From: an uncultured Granulosicoccaceae bacterium
Lineage (GTDB): Bacteria; Pseudomonadota; Gammaproteobacteria; Granulosicoccales; Granulosicoccaceae
Length of the DNA stretch: 64,000 nt
Direction: 5' to 3'
NCBI GenBank assembly: GCA_937951345.1
Contig: CALFCF010000042.1
Coordinates: 44,164-108,163 of the forward strand
Each line of letters starts with the position of its first letter. The stretch's first letter is position 1. The notes beneath the pieces were generated by a model that was not told the DNA's origin, searched no databases, and worked only from the letters and a program-made list of their open reading frames with translations. Positions 56,282 through 64,000 of this stretch are shown piece by piece. A program made the translations under genes and the position numbers.

Positions 56282-56926
56282 CTAGGCATCATGCTGTCTT
56301 ACTGCGTTAACGAAGTTATTTACCAGTGATGTGTCCTTACAACCGGGCGACGATTCCACCGCACTACTGACATCAACTGCATAAGGATTAACAACACGGA
56401 TCGCCTCACTTACGTTGGCAGCTGATAGTCCACCGGCAAGTATCAACGGTACTGCCAAGTTAACATCCTGTCGATAATCATTGAGTTTATTCCAGTCGAA
56501 AGTATGTCCCGTACCACCGAGTTCACCTGGTGCATTACTATCAAACAGAAAGCCCTGACAGCTACGAAATGCCTCCAATTCCGACGCCCCTGGAATCGCA
56601 TCCCCTCCAACGCCTATCGCTTTAAGATAGGGACGCCCGAAGGCATCACAATACTCCGGTGTCTCCCGGCCATGAAACTGCGGCATCAGTCCCGGTATTG
56701 TCGCTAGCGCCTGCTCAACCAACGCAGCCGGTGCATCAAGAAACAAACCCACTCGCTGAACAAAAGGCCCGAGCTGTATCGCAATATCTGTAGCGTCCGC
56801 GATACTAACCAGACGTTTGCTCTTCTCGACAAAGACGAAGCCAACCGCGTCGACACCCATCCGTTCAACAGCAAGGGCATCATCAAGACGTGTGATACCG
56901 CAGATTTTTATGCGTGTGGCGCTCAA
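56282..56926 (-). CDS. trpF: Phosphoribosylanthranilate isomerase
   Basis: TrpF catalyses the Amadori rearrangement of phosphoribosylanthranilate in tryptophan synthesis. The 214-residue TIM-barrel protein has KICGITRLDDALAVER (catalytic Cys), VGFVFVEKSKR, LFDSNAPGELGGTGHTFDW (catalytic Asp) and LAGGLSAANV, with phosphate-binding VDVSSAVESSPG. It lies between truA and accD, the Pseudomonas order, where trpB and trpA may be absent as here. Confidence 0.95.
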   Translation of the reverse strand: MSATRIKICGITRLDDALAVERMGVDAVGFVFVEKSKRLVSIADATDIAIQLGPFVQRVGLFLDAPAALVEQALATIPGLMPQFHGRETPEYCDAFGRPYLKAIGVGGDAIPGASELEAFRSCQGFLFDSNAPGELGGTGHTFDWNKLNDYRQDVNLAVPLILAGGLSAANVSEAIRVVNPYAVDVSSAVESSPGCKDTSLVNNFVNAVRQHDA

Positions 56927-57048
56927 CCTGGCTAACCGGTCCTGGACAGTGTGCTTTAAGGTTACAACGATAACAGATTCGTCGCCTTTAGGCCCCTACC
57001 GAGGACTCTATCGGCGCACTGTTGATCAAACGCCGGGCAAACAATAGG

Positions 57049-57822
57049 CTATTTCCAACGCTCTGAGAAATCCGGTATACCGTAATTCGCCGGGTACCCT
57101 GGTTGCAGGAAATACAGTCCACCGGGTGCCAGAGTGGCACCTGCCAGACGCCGGTCACGTGCGACAAGCAGTTCCCGCAACCACTCAACAGGGCGTTCAT
57201 GCTTACCAATTTTGACGAGGCTGCCCGTGATGATTCGCACCATGTTGTGCAGAAAACCATTCGCAGTTATATCCACCTTTACGATGTCGCCGTCGCGGCT
57301 TACATTCAGTTGATGAACCGTTCTTACAGCATGATTGGCCTGACACTGGGCTGAACGGAAACTGGAAAAATCATGTTCTCCAATTAAAAGGTCTGCCGCC
57401 TGTTGCATGCTTTCAACATCCAGGGGTGTGTTTACCCAACTAAGCAATCCAGCATGCAATCCGGGTCGATTGCGTCGATTGTGTATCAGGTAACGATAGC
57501 TGCGAGATGTGGCAGAGAACCGGGCATGAAAATCATCGCTGACGGGCTCGGCCCAATGCACTGCTATGGTTCGTTGCAGTGCAGCATTGGCACCAAAAGT
57601 CCATGCGCGCAACGGCCGCTCACTGGTGCAGTCAAAGTGCACCACCTGCGCGTAAGCATGTACACCCGTATCGGTTCGGCCGGCACAGACTACTTGGATT
57701 GTTTGATCGGCAATTTCGCTGAGTACTTTTTCCAGTGCTTCCTGCACCGATAGACAGTGCGGTTGACGTTGCCAACCACAGTAGTGTTCACCATTGTATT
57801 CAACTGCCAGTGCAAAACGCAT
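57049..57822 (-). CDS. truA: tRNA pseudouridine synthase A
   Basis: TruA makes pseudouridine at positions 38-40 of tRNA anticodon stems. The 257-residue protein has ALAVEYNGEHYCGWQRQ, the catalytic aspartate in VCAGRTDTGVHAYAQVVHFD, and GNGFLHN-like TANGFLHNMVRIITGSL. Length and motifs are standard. It follows fimV after a strong terminator, so it probably has its own promoter in 57823-57910. Confidence 0.95.
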   Translation of the reverse strand: MRFALAVEYNGEHYCGWQRQPHCLSVQEALEKVLSEIADQTIQVVCAGRTDTGVHAYAQVVHFDCTSERPLRAWTFGANAALQRTIAVHWAEPVSDDFHARFSATSRSYRYLIHNRRNRPGLHAGLLSWVNTPLDVESMQQAADLLIGEHDFSSFRSAQCQANHAVRTVHQLNVSRDGDIVKVDITANGFLHNMVRIITGSLVKIGKHERPVEWLRELLVARDRRLAGATLAPGGLYFLQPGYPANYGIPDFSERWK

Positions 57823-57910
57823 TTAAACCTGCCTCAATGCGTAGACGATTGATGGAGAACGGACGCAATCATGCAGCAGGTGCTTTGAATAAAACACAAT
57901 ATGATCTAAC

Positions 57911-57942
57911 ACAAAGAAAAACGCCCGATAAAGATCGGGCGT
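57911..57942 (-). terminator. Rho-independent terminator of fimV
   Basis: On the minus strand ACGCCCGAT (57942-57934) pairs perfectly with ATCGGGCGT (57929-57921), followed by TTTTCTTT. It lies 85 bp after the fimV stop and is the clearest terminator in the window. Confidence 0.88.
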
Positions 57943-58026
57943 CTATACATCGTATCGTGCGAGCAGACAGGACCGAACAGTGGTGAAGCTACTGATCTGC
58001 TACCCGAACTGATCGTGTAAATCAGC

Positions 58027-61000
58027 TCACGATATTTTACGTAACAAGGTTTCAGCTTCGGAGCGCTGTTCGGGATTCCCGCTTTTGACGATTTCATCCA
58101 ACGCACTGCTGGCCGAGTCATTATCACCCATGTCGATATACGCCTTGGCCAGATCCATCATGGTGTCCATCTCGTCAGTGTCACCAATAGACAATGACGC
58201 ATCAGCTGTCAGGTCGGCTGCAGTAAGATCGTTTATCTCCAGAGCGTCATCAAGCTCGGGCAACGAGTCAGCTCCAGTGAGATCACCGGAAATTTGATCG
58301 AGATCCATGGTCAGGTCGTCCGACGCTGATGGCATATCCAGACTGCCACCGGAACCGGCAGCTGGAGCGTCCAGATCGAGCTCTGTCGACTGAATGGACG
58401 TATCAAAGTCAATCGAATCACCATCACCTGGAGCGTCGCCAGCATCTTTGTTACCCAGCCCGACTGCACCGGCGACTCCCGCTGCCAGACCCGCAGCACC
58501 GGCAGCCACACCACCTACAGCTGCCTTCGAGGCATCAGCAACACCGGATGCGGTGTCGGTCACAGCATCACCGGCTGATCCCGCCATATCACCGGCTTTA
58601 TCGAGTAACGAATTTCCTGCGTCACCACCGGAACCAACTGATTGGTTGAGTTCCTCTGTGTAGCGAGTGAAATCACCCGTCGCTTCCAGATCCGCCGCTT
58701 CGAAAGCCGTTCCGGGATCAAGTGTCTGGTCAAACAGCCCTGTTTCATCGGCGGAACCGCTTGATCCTTCATTATCCGAGAAGTCACGAACACTACTTGC
58801 CAGACCTTCAGAATTATTGTCAGACGCGAAATCCTGATCATCGAGTCGCGGCGCATCCATGGAACCACCCCCTATCGACGCAACTGCGCTGCCCGCGCTT
58901 TTGTAAAGATCATTGCTCGGGTTGAGTTCAGAACCCATCGCTTTGATACCTGCCCACGCAGGCGTGGTGGTACCGAATTTCTGACTGTATCGAGCAGATG
59001 CTTCGTCAAATGATGACGTGTTGTTTTGCTTGTGGAAGGCCTCTAGCAGCTTTTCCTGGTAAACCGGGTTGTCCGGATTTTCCGCCACAGCTTTTGTCAG
59101 TAAATCCTCAGCCTGTCCGTGAAGCCCATACGCCATATAAACATCAGCCTCAGACAACACTTCATCACCTGACCCACCGTCGCCTTCTGCCAGTGTTGCT
59201 TCAGCTGGATCGTAGTCGAGCATCGAGGCGTCGATTTCAGAGACATTATCCGCGATCGTCTCTGTCACTTCGTCCTGCGCTGAACCTGCACCTGCAGCGA
59301 CTGCTGCTACACCAGCAGCACCTGCCGCAGCGACAGCGTGACTGCCTGTGTTATCGCGGGTAGCATCGAGTTCATCGTCTACGGACACATCGCCATCGGC
59401 CTCTGGTGCATAAGCGCCCGGCGAGCTAGCCTCGTTACCGAATTCATCCAGAAATTCGACATCGTCTTCATCGAAGGCATCGAACTGATCCACTTTACGC
59501 GAACCACGTCGCTTGAACATTGTCGCCAACAAACCGAGGAGTGCCAGCAGACCAACACCCGCTGCAATCAGTAATTTATTGTTCAGTAACTGCTGGTACC
59601 AGGGTGCAGATGATGCGTTCTGTGATTTTGTGTTAGTGGCCGGTTGAATCACCCGAGAGGTGTCTTCTGTTTGCTCGGCACTGATACCGGTAGCCGCGCT
59701 GTCAGACTCACCTGACTCTGTACCTGTTGCGTCCGAATCACTTTCTGTTTCATCAAACAAATCAACCTGCGGTAACCCACCGGTTGCATCTTCCACCGCT
59801 GATTCGCCGGCGCCGCGTGCATCAGCGAGTTGCTGCTCGAGCCTGGCTACTTCGTTCTGACGCAGCTCAACCAACGTATCGATTCTGTCCGCTGTGCCGC
59901 CGAGTGACTCTTCACGCGATTCCAGTTCACTGGTTTTCAACTGCGTGGCCGCAAGCTCTTCACGAGCGAGCTGCAATTCTCTGTTTATTTCACCGAGATT
60001 TTCGGTTTCAGGTTGATCCGATTCATCAGCAGAGGTGCTCGATGCAGTATCGCTGGCATCACTGTCTCCGACGAGCCGAAGTTCGCTACGCGCCTCTTCC
60101 AGCTCACGTCGCGCTTCATCAAGAATATCCTGCGCTGACTGACTGATGGAGTCTTCACCCTGCACGGTCGCCTCAACGTCCGCAGCACTGTCTGTGTCCG
60201 GTGCGTCAGTGGACGGTGATTCAGCTGTCTGGGTTGCCGTTGGCGCAGGTGTTGATGCAACACGAGTGCTTGACGTGCCGCGTAAAGAATCGCGGTATTC
60301 GCGCCACAACTGTTCCTGTTCTGCGACTTCCGCCAGCGCCTGTGCCTGGCTGACTGAAGAGAGTGCGGCGCTATCAGGTATGCGCAGAATCGCACCCGCT
60401 TTCAGAAGGTTGATATTTCCGTTGATGAACGCCTGCTGATTTGCCTCAAGCAATGCGATCATCATCTGTTGCGTTGAAACGCCACTGATTCGATTTGATC
60501 GTGCAATTTGGGTCAACGTGTCGCCATTGCGAACCACGACCTCAGCACCACTGGCAGTCGATGTTGCGTTCGTTGCGAAGTTCGTGTCACCGGATGAAAT
60601 TACCGAACCAACGTCATCGCCAACTTCCTGCGTATCGCCCAGTATCTGCACGTCAAAACCATTGAACGATTCGGACGTCACAGAAGCAGTGGCGAACGTC
60701 GAGCCGGAAGAGGAAAATGTGTCATTGTCAGTCAGAGTGACTATTTCGCCACCCAGGTCAGTAGATCCGGAGATAATTTCAACATCAAGATCATCCGAAA
60801 CACCGACGCTTGTAGAGCCCGGTGTCTGAAAAGCCGGCGCATTTTCATCGAGCACAACCACTTCACCTTCAGTGAAGGTGGCAGAATCAAAAGTGACCTC
60901 GGATGTGACATCAGCTTCTGTAAATGTTTGACCGGTAACAATCTCACTTTCGGCTGCTGTTACGGCTGCGTCACCGAAAACGATAGAGTCATCGACTTCA

Positions 61001-61578
61001 CCGCCATTACCGATTATCTGCACACTGGATTCATCGAAGGTAAACTCGCTACCACCGGTTAAATCGACAGCCGTAGTTGCCACTCGCTCGATCGGCACAG
61101 GGACACCTGAAATGTCGCTGGCACGTGTGGTGGTATTCTCGGAGATTGTGGCTCGCTGACTTTGATCGGGTGACAGAAAGACAGGCGGATCAAGCAGCAC
61201 GGTGTATTCGCGCACAAGTCGACCCTGTGGCCAGTCGACTTCAAGCAAAAAATTCAGAAACGGCTCAACAACCGGCCGCGAGCTCGACACCCGTATAACT
61301 GGTTGGCCCGGAACACTGCGGTCGACTGAAAATTGCAGATCATTCAACGAGGCCGTTCGCGACAATCCAGCGCGTGCAAAGGCGTCAGATGATGCCAGAG
61401 TGACACGGATACCGTCGATTTCGTTGGGTGTAGCCGGCTTCAGGCTGATCCGTGCATCCATCGTCTGGTTCAATGCTGAACGCATTTCTATGTCGCCCAG
61501 AGTCAATCCATGGCTGGCTGTTGAGGCCAACGCCAGACTTATTGCTGCAGCGGTCAGTAGCTTTCGCGATTTATGCAT
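58027..61578 (-). CDS. fimV: FimV-family pole/peptidoglycan-binding protein
   Basis: FimV is a large inner-membrane protein that organises the cell pole and supports type IV pili and secretion. The 1183-residue protein has a signal peptide ending near ASHGLTLG, the FimV N-terminal domain (ALNQTMDARISLKPATPNEI, then WPQGRLVREYTVLLDPP), a LysM-like peptidoglycan-binding motif (about 345-395), a coiled coil (about 485-600), one membrane helix (about 665-690, LIAAGVGLLALLGLLATMF), a very acidic cytoplasmic part and the C-terminal FimV TPR motif (MDLAKAYIDMGDNDSA). Length and position between asd and truA match Pseudomonas fimV. Confidence 0.93.
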   Translation of the reverse strand: MHKSRKLLTAAAISLALASTASHGLTLGDIEMRSALNQTMDARISLKPATPNEIDGIRVTLASSDAFARAGLSRTASLNDLQFSVDRSVPGQPVIRVSSSRPVVEPFLNFLLEVDWPQGRLVREYTVLLDPPVFLSPDQSQRATISENTTTRASDISGVPVPIERVATTAVDLTGGSEFTFDESSVQIIGNGGEVDDSIVFGDAAVTAAESEIVTGQTFTEADVTSEVTFDSATFTEGEVVVLDENAPAFQTPGSTSVGVSDDLDVEIISGSTDLGGEIVTLTDNDTFSSSGSTFATASVTSESFNGFDVQILGDTQEVGDDVGSVISSGDTNFATNATSTASGAEVVVRNGDTLTQIARSNRISGVSTQQMMIALLEANQQAFINGNINLLKAGAILRIPDSAALSSVSQAQALAEVAEQEQLWREYRDSLRGTSSTRVASTPAPTATQTAESPSTDAPDTDSAADVEATVQGEDSISQSAQDILDEARRELEEARSELRLVGDSDASDTASSTSADESDQPETENLGEINRELQLAREELAATQLKTSELESREESLGGTADRIDTLVELRQNEVARLEQQLADARGAGESAVEDATGGLPQVDLFDETESDSDATGTESGESDSAATGISAEQTEDTSRVIQPATNTKSQNASSAPWYQQLLNNKLLIAAGVGLLALLGLLATMFKRRGSRKVDQFDAFDEDDVEFLDEFGNEASSPGAYAPEADGDVSVDDELDATRDNTGSHAVAAAGAAGVAAVAAGAGSAQDEVTETIADNVSEIDASMLDYDPAEATLAEGDGGSGDEVLSEADVYMAYGLHGQAEDLLTKAVAENPDNPVYQEKLLEAFHKQNNTSSFDEASARYSQKFGTTTPAWAGIKAMGSELNPSNDLYKSAGSAVASIGGGSMDAPRLDDQDFASDNNSEGLASSVRDFSDNEGSSGSADETGLFDQTLDPGTAFEAADLEATGDFTRYTEELNQSVGSGGDAGNSLLDKAGDMAGSAGDAVTDTASGVADASKAAVGGVAAGAAGLAAGVAGAVGLGNKDAGDAPGDGDSIDFDTSIQSTELDLDAPAAGSGGSLDMPSASDDLTMDLDQISGDLTGADSLPELDDALEINDLTAADLTADASLSIGDTDEMDTMMDLAKAYIDMGDNDSASSALDEIVKSGNPEQRSEAETLLRKIS

Positions 61579-61787
61579 CCCGGTTATCTCTTGGTGTAAC
61601 GGTGAACCGACTACCTGTCTTTTCTACCGTAGGGCTGGCCCTAAGCCCAGCCACTATATATAGGATATATTTCGTTTCCCGCAGTAATAACAGTGTTTTT
61701 ACCTTTCATCACAGTTCAGATGAAGTGCCAAAACACCCTATCGCGATAAAAACAGTTTTTGAAGGCCCAATGCCCAGCCTTGACAGG

Positions 61788-62810
61788 CTAGATATGGTCT
61801 TCAATCAGGCATTCCGCAATCTGAACACTGTTCAGAGCTGCTCCCTTGCGCACATTGTCAGAAACAACCCATAGATTCAGTCCCTTCCCGTGACTGATGT
61901 CTTCGCGGATTCTGCCGACATATACCGCATCTTTTCCAGCTGAGTCGGTAACTGCGGTCGGGTAGCCGCCGTCTGAACGCTCGTCCACAACGACTACTCC
62001 CGGTGCATCATGGAGCAATTTGCGGGCCTGTTCCGCTGAAATTGTGTCCGCTGTCTCAATATGTACCGCCTCGGAATGTCCATAAAACACCGGCACACGC
62101 ACGCAGGTTGGATTAACCATAATGTCCGGGTCTTCGAGTATTTTGCGTGTCTCCCAAACCATTTTCATTTCTTCACGGGTGTAGCCGTTGTCCTGAAAAC
62201 TGTCAATGTGTGGTATGCAATTAAATGCAATCTGACGTGGATAAACGGTCGGTTCAACCGGTTTACCATTAAGTAACCTTGCCGTCTGATTGGCCAACTC
62301 CTCTATCGCCTCGGTACCGGACCCTGATACAGCCTGGTAAGTCGCAACATTGATTCGGGTGATACCAACGGCATCATAAATGGGTTTTAAGGCCACCAGC
62401 ATTTGAATCGTTGAACAATTCGGGTTGGCAACAATTTTGGTTTCATTGATTGAATCAAGTGCGTGACGGTTGATTTCCGGTATCACCAACGCTTTGTCCG
62501 GGTCATTTCTGAACTGCGATGTGTTGTCAACAACCACACAACCGGCGGCTGCGGCTTTGGGCGCGTACACTTTTGAGACAGATGCACCGGGTGAGAAAAT
62601 ACCCAGCTGTGTTTTGCTGAAATCGAACGTCTCCAGATCCTGAACCGTGATCGAACGGTTGCCAAAGCTGACGGTTTTGCCTGCTGAACGTGCGCTAGCT
62701 AGTGCGTACACTTCACCCACCGGAAAATTGCGCTCGGCCAACACTTCCAACATGGTCTGACCAACGGCGCCGGTCGCACCAACCACAGCAACATCGTATG
62801 TTTTGGACAT
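61788..62810 (-). CDS. asd: Aspartate-semialdehyde dehydrogenase
   Basis: Asd reduces aspartyl phosphate to the semialdehyde, a branch point for lysine, diaminopimelate, methionine and threonine. The 340-residue protein begins DVAVVGATGAVGQTMLEVL (NADP-binding), with the catalytic cysteine in VANPNCSTIQMLVAL, YQAVSGSGTEAIEEL and RVPVFYGHSEAVHIET (catalytic His). It lies 16 bp downstream of leuB, so both are in one operon, with fimV following. Confidence 0.95.
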   Translation of the reverse strand: MSKTYDVAVVGATGAVGQTMLEVLAERNFPVGEVYALASARSAGKTVSFGNRSITVQDLETFDFSKTQLGIFSPGASVSKVYAPKAAAAGCVVVDNTSQFRNDPDKALVIPEINRHALDSINETKIVANPNCSTIQMLVALKPIYDAVGITRINVATYQAVSGSGTEAIEELANQTARLLNGKPVEPTVYPRQIAFNCIPHIDSFQDNGYTREEMKMVWETRKILEDPDIMVNPTCVRVPVFYGHSEAVHIETADTISAEQARKLLHDAPGVVVVDERSDGGYPTAVTDSAGKDAVYVGRIREDISHGKGLNLWVVSDNVRKGAALNSVQIAECLIEDHI

Positions 62811-62826
62811 CAGTAATATCTACCTG

Positions 62827-63900
62827 TTAATTAGCCATTGCGGCTACCACCGCATCACCCATCGCCGTTGTCGACACTGCCGGCTGATCGCCTGAAATAT
62901 CCTGACAACGAAGACCATCACTCAACACCTGCCGCACGCCGCGATCAATGGTGTCCGCCGCTTTCGATTCATCTAGTGAATAACGCAACAACATGGAAAG
63001 TGACAGAATAGTCGCTAGCGGGTTCGCTATTCCCTGCCCCGCAATATCTGGAGCCGAGCCATGCACCGGTTCGTACATGCCTTTACCACTTGCATCAAGT
63101 GACGCGGAGGGCAACATGCCGATCGAACCTGTCAACATCGCTGCAGCATCAGACAATATATCGCCAAACAAATTGCTGGTGACAATAACGTCGAACTGCT
63201 TGGGTGCTCGGACGAGTTGCATAGCCGCGTTATCTACGTATAAGTGCGACAACTCAACATCCGGATACTCCGCTGCGATTTGCGTAACGGTCTCACGCCA
63301 GAGTTCAGACACTTCCAGTACGTTCGCTTTATCGACTGAGCACAATCGTCCGTTACGCTGCTCGGCAATACGAAAAGCACTGTGCGCGATCCGGCTTATT
63401 TCAGATTCGCTATAGGTCATCGTGTTAAAACCGCGCTTTTCTCCGCCATCAGTCGTTTCGATACCACGTGGCTCGCCGAAATAGATTCCACCGGTCAGTT
63501 CCCGGACGATCATTAAATCCAGATCGGCGACCAGCTCCGCTTTTAACGAAGATGCGGACGCAAGTTCAGGATAGAGCAGCGCAGGACGAAGATTGGAAAA
63601 CAGATCAAGCTTTGAACGCACACCAAGTAATGCACGCTCCGGACGTTGCTCCCGAGGCAGCGAGTCATAGCGCGGACCGCCAATCGCGCCAAGCAGAATA
63701 GCATCACATTTCTCACACGCAGCTAGCGTTGCGTCAGGCAAACACGAGCCCGTTGCATCATGTGCGGCACCGCCGAACAGATGTTCCTCAAAGCTGACAT
63801 CGAGACCAGCGTCGATCAGGCCGTTCAGCACTTTGAGTGCTTCTGCCATGATCTCCGGGCCAATGCCGTCACCAGCCATCACTGTTATGTGTTTTGTCAT
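62827..63900 (-). CDS. leuB: 3-isopropylmalate dehydrogenase
   Basis: LeuB oxidises 3-isopropylmalate in leucine synthesis. The 357-residue protein has [16 protein letters not shown], the substrate loop with [62 protein letters not shown] and [19 protein letters not shown]. It is full length. leuC and leuD probably lie just beyond the window edge. Confidence 0.96.
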   Translation of the reverse strand: MTKHITVMAGDGIGPEIMAEALKVLNGLIDAGLDVSFEEHLFGGAAHDATGSCLPDATLAACEKCDAILLGAIGGPRYDSLPREQRPERALLGVRSKLDLFSNLRPALLYPELASASSLKAELVADLDLMIVRELTGGIYFGEPRGIETTDGGEKRGFNTMTYSESEISRIAHSAFRIAEQRNGRLCSVDKANVLEVSELWRETVTQIAAEYPDVELSHLYVDNAAMQLVRAPKQFDVIVTSNLFGDILSDAAAMLTGSIGMLPSASLDASGKGMYEPVHGSAPDIAGQGIANPLATILSLSMLLRYSLDESKAADTIDRGVRQVLSDGLRCQDISGDQPAVSTTAMGDAVVAAMAN

Positions 63901-64000
63901 CAGTTTATCCAGTCAATGTTCGCAATGTTGGCTTGATGAAAAAAGCTACACGCACTCAAGTAAGCCGGAGAATGTTCTAAGTGCCGGTAAAGCAAATACC

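Overview
The window is chromosomal DNA of a gammaproteobacterium, probably a marine or environmental lineage outside the Enterobacterales. The evidence is gene order: leuB-asd-fimV-truA-trpF-accD-folC-dedD-cvpA-purF-metZ (right third, minus strand) and dksA-gluQ-cbrX-cbrA-cbrB (centre, plus strand) both follow the Pseudomonas arrangement, and yciO-scpA-scpB, tsaB-yoaA and guaB-guaA are also gammaproteobacterial pairs. Base composition is close to 50% GC. There are no rRNA or tRNA genes, no CRISPR array, no prophage and no intact insertion sequence.

Layout. 1-7 kb is accessory: a partial gene, a di-haem peroxidase lipoprotein, a three-gene set (Tat-exported intradiol-dioxygenase-like protein, membrane cytochrome b, short-chain dehydrogenase), a creatinase with a good sigma70 promoter, and two GNAT acetyltransferases in repeat-rich spacers. 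7-16 kb (minus) holds an enolase-superfamily enzyme, a TTC38-like TPR protein, MurQ, a Rid-family protein, a PaaI thioesterase, a membrane-anchored glutamate-synthase-like flavoprotein, TsaB and the YoaA helicase. 16-20 kb (minus) is an envelope locus: a TPR lipoprotein, two OmpA-domain proteins and a long calcium-repeat protein with a sorting-signal-like C terminus. 20-23.6 kb is guaBA.

24-31 kb (plus) carries dksA, fused to a long Lys/Ala-rich tail, gluQ, and the CbrXAB carbon/nitrogen regulatory system. CbrB keeps its receiver and DNA-binding helix-turn-helix, but its AAA+ domain has lost the Walker A lysine, the Walker B acidic pair and the GAFTGA loop. This is the most striking observation in the window. 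The place where Pseudomonas has the sRNA gene crcZ contains no CrcZ-like motifs and leads straight into acs. 33-41 kb holds a cytosolic NMT1/THI5-like protein, a frameshifted remnant, a secreted GH16 glucanase lipoprotein, a TlpA thioredoxin, an Smr protein, a DauA-like D-amino-acid dehydrogenase, a small AAA ATPase and a YjbR gene broken by an amber codon. 41-46 kb holds scpB, scpA, yciO, yciI and a parvulin, followed by a 149-bp MITE-like inverted-repeat element. 46-64 kb is the metZ-to-leuB housekeeping block, interrupted by one plus-strand HD-GYP gene.

All calls come from reading the sequence and comparing it with remembered family motifs. No database search was run.
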